DNA from: Argyresthia goedartella
Lineage: Eukaryota; Arthropoda; Insecta; Lepidoptera; Argyresthiidae
Assembly: GCA_949825045.1 (NCBI GenBank)
Contig: OX463822.1
Coordinates: 67,001-131,000 of the forward strand
Length of the DNA stretch: 64,000 nt
Direction: 5' to 3'
Shown: positions 54,008 through 64,000 of the stretch, piece after piece
Layout of the letters: every line of letters begins with the position of its first letter
Numbering within the stretch: position 1 is the first letter of the stretch
Notes under the pieces: model-generated
Databases searched by the model: none
What the model was told of the DNA's origin: nothing
Seen by the model: the letters and a program-made list of their open reading frames with translations, nothing else
Position numbers and translations under genes: made by a program

Positions 54008-54165
54008 TTAAACCAAATTATTTGTGGATAACTGTTTATTGATGTTGTTAGTTATAAAGGTGATCGAAGGCTCATCTAAGTAATAGTTAAATATCGTACA
54101 AGTAAAGTAAGATGCGCGTGACTTAAACTAGGCTGCTGACTGAATACAATATTGTGCGGTGTGAC
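54008..54165 (-). repeat. LTR-like repeat, left copy
   Basis: Shares a diverged 158-bp block with 57422-57578, including CTGTTTATTGATGTT, GTTAAATATCG and CAATATTGTGCGGTGTGAC. The true LTR limits are not visible. Confidence 0.65.
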
Positions 54166-54368
54166 CGTACATCCGTACATGCTCCCAAACCGGGATAGAA
54201 CCTAAGGAAAAGTTAAGTTTAAATTAACAGTTAAAACATAAAGTTAATGAATAAAAAAGCTTAAAATTAACGCAGAGTTACGAAAGTAAAATTAAATATA
54301 AGTATCATCATCAAAGTTAAACGCAATGTTGATTCCCTAAGTTGAAGAATGCTTCGATGGCGTCGTTG

Positions 54369-55731
54369 TCACTCGAAGCTCTTTGTCGGCTTGTTGTCTC
54401 TCTCGGTGGCGATGACGCATCGTAGGTGTTGCTGCTCGCTTCCATTTGAGACAGGCGTATAAATTGAAGCCGAGTATGGCCCCTGCCAGCGCGCGATGAC
54501 GTATTGATGGAGGTGGTTGCTTGTTATAGCGGCCGAGAAGCATTCTCGATCTTTTTGGAATCGGAGCTTTTCTTCGATCTCTTTAGTCTCCGATATGTTA
54601 GTAAAGTTGTTATCATGTGAGGGCATGTTCTTTAGTGTTTCTTTCACTAGATCGTTAATGGAAGTACCTTTAGATACCCCATGAACTTCCACGTTGTCGT
54701 CCCATGAGATCGAGTTATTGAAGACGTCGTGAGAGTATACTGTTGTATCTGATTGTTGCAGTTGGCATTCTTGAGATATGGTGACTATTGTTGCACCGGT
54801 ACTTCGCTGCGTTCTAATACGGTCCTCACATATGACTCGAAGCGTAGAATTACCGCAACAAATGCTCAGGCTGTGTTTATTGCTCGGAGTACAATCCACT
54901 CGTTGTGGCAGGTAGTTGGTGTCAGCTGACAGGGCAAGTCAGCCGATAGCTTATCAGTTTTGCTTTGTATGGTAAATTCCTTCCGCGTAGGTCATGGAAA
55001 GAGTAGCTTGTAGAGCAAATAAAGCTGTGGTTACGCCGTTGATTGCATCTTTTCAAATCTTCTTTGTTCATTTTGATATAAGAGTTTCTTTCTAGATTGA
55101 CTGCAATGAACTGTGATGTAGACTGCAATCTTAGCGTTGTTTGATGCTTGTAGATAGGTAGTATGTACGTGGTAAATGTCGAATTGTTCAGCGCTTAATA
55201 GAGCTACGTGGACTTCAAATAGGAAGAAGTTGTTTGTTATTCTTCCTCGCAAGTAGAGTAGCTGGTAGACTTCTTTGATGTCCTCATCGATGTTGTTGAT
55301 AGGTAAAATTAAAGTTCTAGGTTGTTGTTTTCATGTATCTTTCTAATGTGGAGTATTGTTTCGAAGGTTTTCTTCATTTTTCTTCAGGGCATTGTTCTTT
55401 ATTTCCACAAAAGATGTTTGGTTCTTCACCAATTCCATCAAGTAGTTTTCATTCGTTTGGATGTTTTCAATATCCTGTTGGTACTTGTCAGCGAATCGTT
55501 GGTCGAGCACACCAAAGAGACTATTCGCTAAGTAACCCACACCGTTGATTAAACTTCATTTTTTTCTGCTCACAAAATGTTCTTAATTAGCTAGAAGCAT
55601 AACATTGTAGTACTTGAACATCTTCATTTCGTGATTCAGCTGCTCCATAAATGATTGGCAGAGGGTTTCCTGTATCGATTCGCAAGTATCATTCAGGTGA
55701 TCCAGGTAGTCATCCAGGTACTTGATGTTTG
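54369..55731 (-). pseudogene. env: Env-like gene, downstream part (broken)
   Basis: It resembles the envelope genes of insect retrovirus-like elements (baculovirus F-type). Separate pieces are seen: a Gly-rich hydrophobic segment after a basic stretch near 55555 (with a TGA at 55558-55556), then FGVLDQRFADKYQQDIENI, an HVALLSAEQFDIYHVHT block near 55160-55225, and a Cys-containing C-terminal part (54899-54369). Frameshifts and stops separate them, and a convincing C-terminal membrane anchor is not readable. Described only as a decayed copy. Confidence 0.65.
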
Positions 55732-55736
55732 ACCAG

Positions 55737-56337
55737 TGTTAGAGAACCCCTCTGGGCAGCGGTTACACTGCGAGCCCATTAGACAGCTAGAACTTCTGCT
55801 CACTGTCGTGAGTCTCCAACGGGCGGTGGTACACCACGCTTTACTCACCTGACGGGGTCTTCCGTAGTCCTATGACCTGGCTCCGATGCGATGGGTTCCG
55901 GGCGCGCTCAAGTTCTTCTTGCTTCAGCGCTTGAGGTCACCGTCAGATCAAGTATATTCTATCTTATATATATGTGCGTGGCTGTTTCCCCGCGAAACAC
56001 ACAATCTCACGCCACCATCCACGCAAGTAACCACGACAAACAACTCCAATACGCGAGGAGTGGAAACCTTCTGGACCGAAATTTTGTTCAATCCACTGCG
56101 ACCGGCCCGCGGCACTGGCTGTCAGCGAACAAAACTCGCGGTTGGAAGCCCTCGCGAATATTTCACGGCAAAACCAATAGGCTACATGATCTCCATATTT
56201 TTTTCGTCTCGCACGTCTCACACTGACGTGCGGATGTCAGATTACATTTTTAATTTATCACAGACCAAAACGTAGGGTTCGTTCCGATTTACACTAATCG
56301 TGACGAAACCGCAAACAGGCCCGTTTGGTTCTTAACA
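55737..56337. repeat. Solo LTR, 601 bp
   Basis: It begins TGTTAGAGAACC and ends GGTTCTTAACA, an extended terminal inversion. It is flanked by a perfect 5-bp duplication ACCAG (55732-55736 and 56338-56342). It interrupts the env-like gene. No internal retroelement sequence remains, so it arose by recombination between two LTRs. Its parent family is not in the window. Open stretches inside (55886-56275) have no motif. Confidence 0.88.
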
Positions 56338-56370
56338 ACCAGTAAGTGGTTACATTGTATCATACTAGCT

Positions 56371-56880
56371 CTATCCATTAAGTAATGCTATCTGCAGGCT
56401 GCCGACGTCGTCGTAGAATACTGGTTGGTTATCATCGAGAGTTCTCATTTGTATATCCTTGTTATTTGCTGTTGCGCAGTAAGCACCTGCTGTTAATAGC
56501 ATCATGAACATTGTAAGTGTCGTTAGAAAGTAATTATTATTCGGTTTACGAGTTCTTGTTGTTTGTTGTTGTTGTCGTATTTCTTGGTCGATATTGTTAT
56601 CTTGATAGGTGGTTTTTGTTTTATTTGAAATAGGTAATGGCGAAATCTTCGTTACAGGACGTTCCAGGGTCCCCTTGTGTGTTTTCAGTGTAACAACTCG
56701 GGTGTAGCCATCGTTGCCTGGATGAAGTTTGATGATGCGTCCTAGTGCCCATTTTCCCAAAGCTAATTTGCTCTCCTTGATCAGCAGGACGTTATCCAGT
56801 TTCAGGTTCCGTGTTGGTTTCCGCCATTTGCTTCTTTTTTGCAGTTGTGTTAACTAATCTTCAGACCATCTCTTCCAGAT
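56371..56880 (-). pseudogene. BEL pol C-terminus (DUF5641) running into env N-terminus
   Basis: Minus strand: WKRWSED, then a stop, KRSKWRKPTRNLKLDNVLL, and KWALGRIIKLHPGNDGYTR (the DUF5641 signature). Without a stop this runs into a hydrophobic segment FLTTLTMFMMLLTAGAYCA, which looks like the signal peptide of the env-like protein. Open from 56760 to 56371. Joining of pol and env in one frame is unusual and may come from an indel. Confidence 0.72.
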
Positions 56881-57421
56881 TTGTTGGTATTCAAGTTGAG
56901 CTACCTTTTTATTGGTTGCGGTTTTCGAAATATTGCCTCTGGTTTTCCAGGGATAGTAGACGTTTGGTCAGGTATTCTTGAGTTTTTCTTGGTAAAGAGT
57001 CCTATTGATAGTTGCTGCATAATGATTTGCTGTTTTCAAAGGCTTGAGTTTGCATTTTTAGTTATTCCATTGTCCAGTTGTTGAAATTAATGTTGAGTTG
57101 TAGTTGAGTTGGGTTGGAGAACCGTTGAATCGCCGAGTTGCCGTTGCCCGGAGTTGTAGTTGTGGATATCGCTGGGCCCTGTCGGTAGCTCACTAGTGTG
57201 ACCTCAATTCCCCACACCGATATGTGCGACTTCTCAATCCAATTCGGTGATTCCGCTGGTGGAGGCCGAAAAGAACCGATCCGCTATCGATAAGGAACGA
57301 GGAGCCACTTATGTGAACTGGAGATTGGGATCCTTGACATTCGGTTCGAAGGACTATTAAATGTATGGTCTAACCGGTTTACGAGATTATCTCACACACT
57401 CGTAGAAGTTGCTGAAGTTGA

Positions 57422-57578
57422 TTTAAACCAAAATTATTTCTGGATGACTGTTTATTGATGTTAGTTATACAGCTGATTAAAACCTCATCTAAGTAACAGT
57501 TAAATATCGGAAAAGCAAAGTAAGATGTGCGTTACTTAAACTAGGTTCCTGACTGGATACAATATTGTGCGGTGTGAC
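57422..57578 (-). repeat. LTR-like repeat, right copy
   Basis: Partner of 54008-54165. On the plus strand it is followed by a (GTTTT)n run at 57580-57600. Confidence 0.65.
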
Positions 57579-57590
57579 TGTTTTGTTTTG

Positions 57591-58837
57591 TTTTGTTTTA
57601 TTGTACACATACAACTAAGGGTTAGCTATGTTATCAGTTAGAAGTTAAAGAGTGTTGTATAGTTGAAAACACTTTATTTTAAAATAATTAATGACATTCT
57701 AAAAATAGTCTGTTGTGGCTTAGATTTAGGTGCTACGGCTTGTATGCGAGAATAAGTTTTGAACTATATAATAATTTGAACTGCAAATTGCTAATAACTA
57801 GAATAATATTTTATAGCAACTGGAACGTGCCGATAACTCTGCGTTTGCATTGTACAAGATTGGTTTGTACAAGTGTCAATGTCACTCAGCAGTTGCTTGT
57901 TGTTGTGTTTTTTATGTCGGTAGTTGTGAAACTACGGTCGTTATTTGCACTAGGTTATATTGCCCGATGAAATTTGCACTTTCTATCCGAAACTTGTTTT
58001 TAGCGTTCCGTAGAGAAACAAGGAACCCTTATAGTTTTGTCAAGTCTGTCTGTCCGTCCCTCCGTCCGTCCGGCCGTCGGTATATCACAGCAACTTTATG
58101 CAGAAATGATTAGAACTTCACAGTTGAAACTTGGTATGAAGATGTATTCTGTGAACCGCTTTTCGATTTTCATACAAAAAATTAAATAATTAAACCTGCA
58201 TGGGATTGAAACCAAAAAATATTTATTTCATCAAACCTATATGTGTGGGGTTCCTGAAACCATTTCTCCTCAAAGTAAAACGTTAAAGTTCCAAAGTGGA
58301 AAAATCTACAAAATATATATGCTGTGTATGCTCAATACACACTTTCAACGAAAATTGGTTTGAACAAAATAAAATAAGCTGTTTTTAGGATATAAAACAT
58401 TTATTAAAAACCGCAAAGATAACTTTGACATTCATACAAACACTATGAAAAACAAAGTTATAACACAAACATGGGCGAGTCTGACTCGCACTTGGCCAAT
58501 TTTATTTGAATATTGATGTTTATTTTGTGGTTGTGAGCTACTGCACTTTTGTTTGATCACTTCTAGACACTATTTAAAAAAAATTGTAAGCTTTTTGATC
58601 AATTTTTGTCTGAATTCGGTTGAGATTTCATATGGTAGTTAATCCATAAATGAAAATACTATATTTTTAATATTACTGGATTATTTCCATTCTTAAATAA
58701 TTATGTTTGTAGTTATTTGTTAATCTTGTTAAGAATTTATGAATTATGTGTTCACTTCCTGTTGCCAAAATGATTATTTGTCAAAGAATGTCATATCCGT
58801 TTCTGTAATCCATTTAATTTAAAAAAAAGAGTAGACG
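57591..58837. other. Non-coding with a dispersed LINE-type 3' segment
   Basis: 58000-58500 has the style of a common insect dispersed repeat: GCGTTCCGTAGAGAAAC, CTGTCTGTCCGTCCC, then GCGAGTCTGACTCGCACTTG. It is probably the 3' UTR of a truncated LINE. The rest is AT-rich without coding. Confidence 0.45.
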
Positions 58838-59415
58838 TGACGATTTCCGGTTCGAGCTGTCAGAATAAAATAAATAAATGTTGGTGGAAACGGAAATCGT
58901 CAGGCGTAAAGTAAATATTAAATGGGCGGCGGAAGTTGCTTCAGCGAGGGAAAATAATTATTGCCGAAGCAACGGAAGCGATTTTTAGTGGGAAATGAAG
59001 GCTCGAGAGGTCGTGGTTGGATGAGCTCTCGGGCAGTCGTTGTCGAAAAATTGAAGTAGAATCATCTAAGTTGTTATTGTGTTGTGAATCTTCTAAATAA
59101 TATATCTACTTATCATGACAGTGCTTAGTTTAATTTCCTGGGATTTCTAGAGGCTTAGGCTTTTAGTTCAGAAGTGGGATAAGAAACCAGGAATATTCAA
59201 AATATTCACACGTTCACTAGTAAGGTAAAAGGATAAACGTATCAATCAATACACGGAATTAAAGGTATGTTGACTTTTCTTTTCTTTTTGATTCGTTTAA
59301 TGTTTGAAGTATAGTGATTCCAATTGAAATTGACGTAAGTAATGAAACATTTATTTTATTGTGAAAGTGTCAGATAAAGACCATGATATCTTTTGACGAG
59401 TAAATAATCAATTAA

Positions 59416-59555
59416 AGCCTCGATCACGAAGGTTTTCGATATCGACAAACGTTTTCGAGAACGCAGGAAGTTATACGCTATGTCATATAGAATAAGAATC
59501 ACTGAAAATTGACTTTTCGGTAGTTTCCTATCGAAATTTGTTTCGTGATCGGGCT
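59416..59555. mobile_element. MITE-like 140-bp element
   Basis: Terminal inverted repeats: AGCCTCGATCACGAA on the left, and AGCCCGATCACGAA on the complement of the right end (one-base difference). Internal TCGATATCGA-type palindromes occur. No clear target duplication was found. Confidence 0.55.
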
Positions 59556-59570
59556 AGATCATAATTATCA

Positions 59571-59625
59571 TCATCGGCAGCTTGTTTTCACCCACCGCTG
59601 GGTATAAGCCTCCTCCCTTTTGTGT
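59571..59625 (-). mobile_element. RTE-type LINE 3' end snippet
   Basis: On the minus strand it reads GAGGCTTATACCCAGCGGTG, then a GATGATGAT-type tail at the left end. This is the same 3' end as the snippet at 50260-50335. Confidence 0.65.
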
Positions 59626-59862
59626 TGATCAAGATATTGGTAATGATTTTTCTAACCTCAGTAATGGACTGTGTATATGGCTATCTGCACAAAAATCTGG
59701 TTTATAGATGAAAACCGCTTTTACTAATTGAAGTGGCAATACTGTTAGTGTAAAAGGGTCTAAATTTATTTAGTGTTTTAAACAGTCTTGCTAATCGACC
59801 AGCAAACGAGTAAATAAAGAGAACACAAAATAACTCATGTTTTAATTACAGAATGATATACG

Positions 59863-62800
59863 ATGTCGAAAGATCGAACTCGTAGTCGTTCGCCAGCAAC
59901 GCCGGAACGGAGTACGCGCGGTCGTAGCAGGGATCGGCGACAAGAGGGCCGGCGTAAGCGGCGTCACAGCGGATGTTCGAGACCACGACGCTCGAGACCA
60001 CGACACTTGCGGCCACAGCGAACGCGATCACGCTCAACTGGTTCCAGTTCCAATGGTAAGCAATCACTGCGCGGTCGTAGTATGGAGAGGCGGCAAGCAG
60101 GTCGGAAACGGCGACGCAGCGGGCGCTCGCGAACGCGGTGCTCGCGGCCTTCGCGTGCGCGCTCACGTTCAGGTGATCGGTCGAAAGAGAGACGGCATCG
60201 GAAGCGGTCAAGCTCACCAGAACGATCCCGACGCAGAGCGTCGAATCATCAGGGGCAACAACGAGATGACAGATCTCCAACAATCAAGCGGAGACGACGC
60301 CGCACTGTCAGTTCGTCCAATAATTCAGAAGACTCTCAAGCTAGTTACAGTAGGAAAGAACAAACAGTATTTTCGATTAAAGACGTTATGGCACTGTTAA
60401 AAACATTGCCCAATTCAACGTTACAGACTCAAAATCATTTTTCGATGAATACCAACGCGGTCCCCGAATTCGACCCAGCAAACAAAGAACAAAACATCGA
60501 CGCTTGGTTGTTAAAAGTAGAGGAATGTTCTGCGTTGTATAAATGGTCGGAGACCCAAGTTATTCATTATGCTTTACCGAAGTTAGTGGGGGTAGCGAAA
60601 GTTTGGTACCAAGGTTTACCCTCATTGAATTTTAATTGGCCGGAGTGGAAAGAAAAACTCAAAAAGACGTTTCCTACCGTGCAAAACTATGCTCGATTAT
60701 TGCACGAAATGTTAGATCGAAAGGTTCGATATAATGAAACTTTGGAAGAGTATTATTACCATAAAATAAATTTATTAAATCGCTGTGAGATAACGGAAAA
60801 AAAGGCTATCGACTGTATCATATATGGGTTAGATGACAAAGGGATGCGTTTGGGTTCACAGGCAGCGAATTATTCGCAGCCTGAGGATCTTCTTAGCTAT
60901 TTTAAATCTGTCAAAGTTGAGGACACAAAAGATCGGCGCATACCCTTCTTTAAAAAAAGAAGTGTCGCAACGAATGAAAATAATACGGTCAAAACGAGCT
61001 TAACAATGAGGTGCTTTAACTGCGATGGGGTAGGGCATCCAAGTTTTAAGTGCACCAAACCACTATTGACTTGCTCCATATGTAAGCGACTTGGACATCA
61101 AAGTAACAACTGTAAGAGATTAAATAGAAATAACATGAGCGATAACAATAAAAAAGAGTCAGGAAATCAAGTGTCTGAAGTGAAGTTAGCTGGCCAGTTA
61201 GACGAGAAGTACGTGTTACCTATTACAGTCAATGGTAAAGTTAAGACCTGTTATGTAGATCTCGGGAGTCAGTGTACACTGATGAGAGTGAGTGATTTTA
61301 ATGATCTCGGGGTAAAGTATAGTTCTACTTGTGAGGTTCCCACCTTGAAAGGGTTCGGTGATGCTTCTATTGAACCAATAGGAAAAGCGATAGTGGATTT
61401 GCAGGTGCAAGGAGTGATAGCTTCGATAGAAGTTCTTATTGTACCTGATAGTTTACTCAAACATCCTATATTATTAGGTCACACTTTTACCGAACAAGCT
61501 GGCATTGTTATCATTAAAACTGATGAGCAACTGATCTTACATAGACAGCCGCAGACTTTAAACTCTGGAAAACTTAAATTGTTCATAAACTCTGACTCTG
61601 AAATAAAACATATGGAGGCGTTAACAGTAAGAGCGGACAACGATGCCACTTGCAGGGTTTATGTGCGAGAATCGGTTAGAGCAATGGGTCCTAATAAGAG
61701 GTATTACATTCTTCCGGGTGTTTATGAAATAAATAATGGAATAGGATGCGTGATGGCTATAAGTTTGGGTTCAGAACCTGTTATAGTAAAGAAAGGACAA
61801 TTATTAACAAGAGCTCATATCTATCATGAAAAGGAAACTTTTGAGGTTAATATTGTGGAACGAATAGAACGCATGGATTCTGGGACATTTGCTGATAATA
61901 TTAAAACAGACCAAGACTTTAGTTTGGAGGACAGGAGGGAACTAGAAGTTTTACTACATAAATACAAGTGTTGCTTTTCTTTTAGCTTATCGGATTTAGG
62001 GCTTACTAACTTATGTGAAATGACAATTACATTAAATGACGTTACGCCTATTGTCTACAGGCCATACAGATAAGCTTACTCTGAACGGAATAAAGTTAAG
62101 GAGATGATTCAGGAGATGTTAGATTGCGGTATCATTACTGAATCATCATCATCTTACGCAAGTCCTGTTCTGTTGGTTCAAAAGAAAACGGGTGACCAAA
62201 GATTATGCATTGATTATAGGGCTTTGAATGCTAAGACTGTGAGAGAACATTATCCTATGCCTCGGATAGAGGATCAAATAGACCAACTGGGGGGAAATAA
62301 GTATTTTATCACACTTGACTTAGCTTCTGGTTATTATCAGATAGCAATTGCTCCTTCGTCTCAGGATAAAACGGCATTTGTCACTTTAGATGGCCAGTAT
62401 CAATTCACGCGTATGCCCTTTGGTTTGGCTAATGCGCCATCCGTATTTCAAAAAACGATAAATAAAATGCTTAAAGACGTTAAAAATAATGAAGCTTTTG
62501 CGTTCATGGACGATATAATAATACCGGCAAATACTATCAAAGAGGGCATGGAGCGATTGGAAACTGTTTTAAAACTCATTAAAGAAGCAGGCCTAACCCT
62601 AAAGTTGACTAAGTGCCACTTTTTCTGTACTAAGATAGATTATCTAGGCTTTGAATTATCCATCGAAGGTGTGAGGCCAGGTCAGCGAAAGACAGATGCT
62701 GTAGAAAACTTTAGACGTCCTGGTAATCAACACGAGGTCCGCCAATTTATAGGACTGGCTAGCTTTTTCCGCAGATTTGTCAAGGATTTTGCTATAATGG

Positions 62801-64000
62801 CGAGCCCTCTGACGAAGCTGCTGAAGAAGAACGCTAAATGGGAGTGGAATCAGGATCAAGAGAAAGCTTTTACGACTTTAAAATCAGAGTTAATTAAACG
62901 ACCAATACTGGCGTTATATGATCCAAACGCCAAAACTCAAGTCCACACAGACGCATGTAAAACAGGCATAGCGGGGATTTTATTGCAAGAGGATGATCAG
63001 GGTCGACAACGAGCTGTAGCCTACTATAGTAGACAAACAAGTCCTGAGGAACAGAAATATCATTCCTTCGAATTGGAAACACTGGCGGTTGTTGCCTCGT
63101 TGAATCGTTTCCGGGTATACGTTCTTGGAATCAAATTTATCATAGTCACGGATTGCAACGCTATTAGGACAACCCTCTCAAAGCGAGATGTCATACCACG
63201 AATTGGGAGATGGTGGCTACAGTTGCAAGAATATGACTGTACCATCGAATACAGGCCTGGTACTCGGATGAGCCACGTAGACGCTCTAAGCAGGAATGCT
63301 GTTCCAATGATTGTCGAGCCAGAGCCTGTCTTCGATGTTTTAGCCATAGAAACCGAGGATTGGTTATCTACTATGCAAAACGAAGATGATGATATTTCAT
63401 ATATTAAACGAACACTAGACGATTCGGACACACCTAAAGTAGCAGAGATACATCAGAACTATAAGTTGAAAAATGGCAAAGTGTATAGAGTAGTCGATGG
63501 CCAACTAAAATGGGTGGTTCCAAGGGGAGTTAGATGGCAATTGCTAAAGAAAAACCATGATGAGCTTGGACATTTTGGAGTCGAGAAGACGTTAGATAAA
63601 GTTAAGTCTCTTTATTGGTTTTCCGGAATGAACAAGTTCATCAAGAGGTATGTGCAGTCGTGTCTCGAATGCTCTTACTACAAGACGCCTAGTGGAAAAA
63701 GACAAGGGTTTTTACATCCAATCCCCAAGATAGAAGAGCCATTTCACACTATACACATGGATCACTTAGGACCATTTATAAAAAGTAAAGCCAAAAATAC
63801 ATATCTTTTGATCATTATTGATGCTTACACGAAATACATCAACCTTTACGGAGTTAAAAATACAAAAACGAAATCAACGATAAAAATACTAAATCAATAC
63901 TTTAGTCTATTTGGAGTTCCTACTCGACTGATAAGTGATCGTGGTACATCATTTACCAGTAAAGGATTCAAGGATTTCGTCCAAAAATTAGGAATTAGGC
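59863..64000 (+). pseudogene. gag-pol: Gypsy-C Gag-Pol, one frame with a single stop, cut by window edge
   Basis: The polyprotein starts at ATG 59863. Residues 1-150 are Arg/Ser-rich (RTRSRSP, RGRSRDRR). The capsid region follows (FDPANKEQNIDAWLLKVEEC, WYQGLPSLNFNWPEWKEKL), then two knuckles CFNCDGVGHPSFKC and CSICKRLGHQSNNC. The protease has CYVDLGSQCTLM, with Leu in the usual Thr/Ser position. TAA 62071-62073 lies at the RT start. The same frame then stays open to 64000: RT with LDLASGYYQIAI, RMPFGLANAPSVFQ and FMDDIII (about 62509), RNase H (HTDACKTGIAG, FELETLAVVA), H2C2 (HDELGHFG, CLEC) and an integrase core with MDHLGPF and SDRGTSF. The catalytic Glu and 3' LTR are beyond the window. 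With one lesion in about 1,379 codons it is recent. Confidence 0.9.

Larger units (their letters stand above)
53990..57590 (-). mobile_element. BEL/Pao remnant with env-like gene, internally deleted
   Basis: On the minus strand the order is LTR-like repeat (57578-57422), an uncoded stretch, the end of pol (DUF5641, about 56880-56600), env-like coding (about 56560-54369), LTR-like repeat (54165-54008). The two repeats of about 158 bp are direct copies with roughly 15% difference. Gag and most of pol are missing. A 601-bp solo LTR of another element interrupts env. This is a retrovirus-like BEL lineage with an envelope gene; the copy is dead. Confidence 0.72.
58838..59862 (+). other. Upstream region of Gypsy-C (probable LTR and leader) with small inserts
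   Basis: Inverted TGACGATTTCCG (58838-58849) and CGGAAATCGTCA (58891-58902) can form a hairpin. The 5' LTR of Gypsy-C should lie here, but its partner is outside the window, so the limits are unknown. A TGGGATAAGAAACC near 59175 could be a primer-binding site. A MITE-like element (59416-59555) and an RTE end (59571-59625) are embedded. The sequence just before the gag ATG ends TTTTAATTACAG, a possible splice acceptor. Confidence 0.4.

Noticed and set aside
54369..55731. Endogenous baculovirus or independent virus gene
   Set aside because: It is preceded by BEL/Pao DUF5641 coding and flanked by LTR-like repeats, so it belongs to a retroelement.
62071..62073. Programmed readthrough in Gypsy-C
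   Set aside because: The TAA lies inside pol at the RT start and not at a gag/pol boundary; a simple mutation is more likely.

Overview
The window looks like repeat-rich eukaryotic nuclear DNA from an insect, most likely a moth or butterfly. Nearly everything recognisable is a transposable element. The mix is BEL/Pao and Gypsy LTR elements, CR1/Jockey-type and RTE-type LINEs, a Helitron with a tegument-protease-like domain, an intron-bearing hAT, a DD37D (maT-type) mariner and tRNA-derived SINEs. That mix fits Lepidoptera, but the species is inferred and was not looked up. I see no bacterial, plasmid or CRISPR features and no functional RNA gene.

Layout. 0.9-11.7 kb: an old plus-strand BEL/Pao element is split by a young, structurally complete minus-strand BEL/Pao element (BEL-A, 2433-10051). 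BEL-A has 507-bp LTRs differing at 2 sites, a 5-bp target duplication CCTTC, a SINE in its leader, and gag and pol in one frame separated only by UAG. 11.7-15.6 kb: another BEL remnant is split by a minus-strand LINE that carries a MITE. 15.6-31.1 kb: a deep nest in which Helitron pieces flank a LINE (LINE-3). LINE-3 is split by a 10.4-kb BEL/Pao element (BEL-B, 498-bp LTRs, target duplication TTGAC), and BEL-B's gag is split by a 3.6-kb hAT (target duplication AATTTTGG). 31.6-35.9 kb: LINE fragments, a second MITE copy and a nearly full Jockey-type LINE. 36.2-37.3 kb: a 132-bp tandem satellite. 37.3-45.4 kb: a LINE (LINE-4) interrupted by a Gypsy element (Gypsy-B, target duplication AATA), which itself holds an RTE fragment (target duplication TACTTCAAGTT). 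Gypsy-B has a candidate -1 frameshift site and a small extra ORF with a myristoylation-type start and one membrane helix.

46.4 and 50.6 kb: two short GC-rich minus-strand open segments have splice sites of matching phase 0. They are the only candidate host-gene exons; a LINE fragment and a maT mariner lie in the intron between them. 51.6-52.9 kb: a decayed IS630/Tc1-type transposase and a second SINE. 54-57.6 kb: a decayed BEL/Pao element with an env-like gene, interrupted by a 601-bp solo LTR (target duplication ACCAG). 58.8-64 kb: a Gypsy element (Gypsy-C) whose gag starts with a roughly 150-residue Arg/Ser-rich domain. Its gag-pol is one frame with a single stop, and it runs off the window.

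Together these are independent, layered insertions and not a cooperating gene set. The nesting gives a relative order, and LTR divergence (BEL-A about 0.4%, Gypsy-B about 0.9%, BEL-B about 1.2%) puts the newest layers close to the present.
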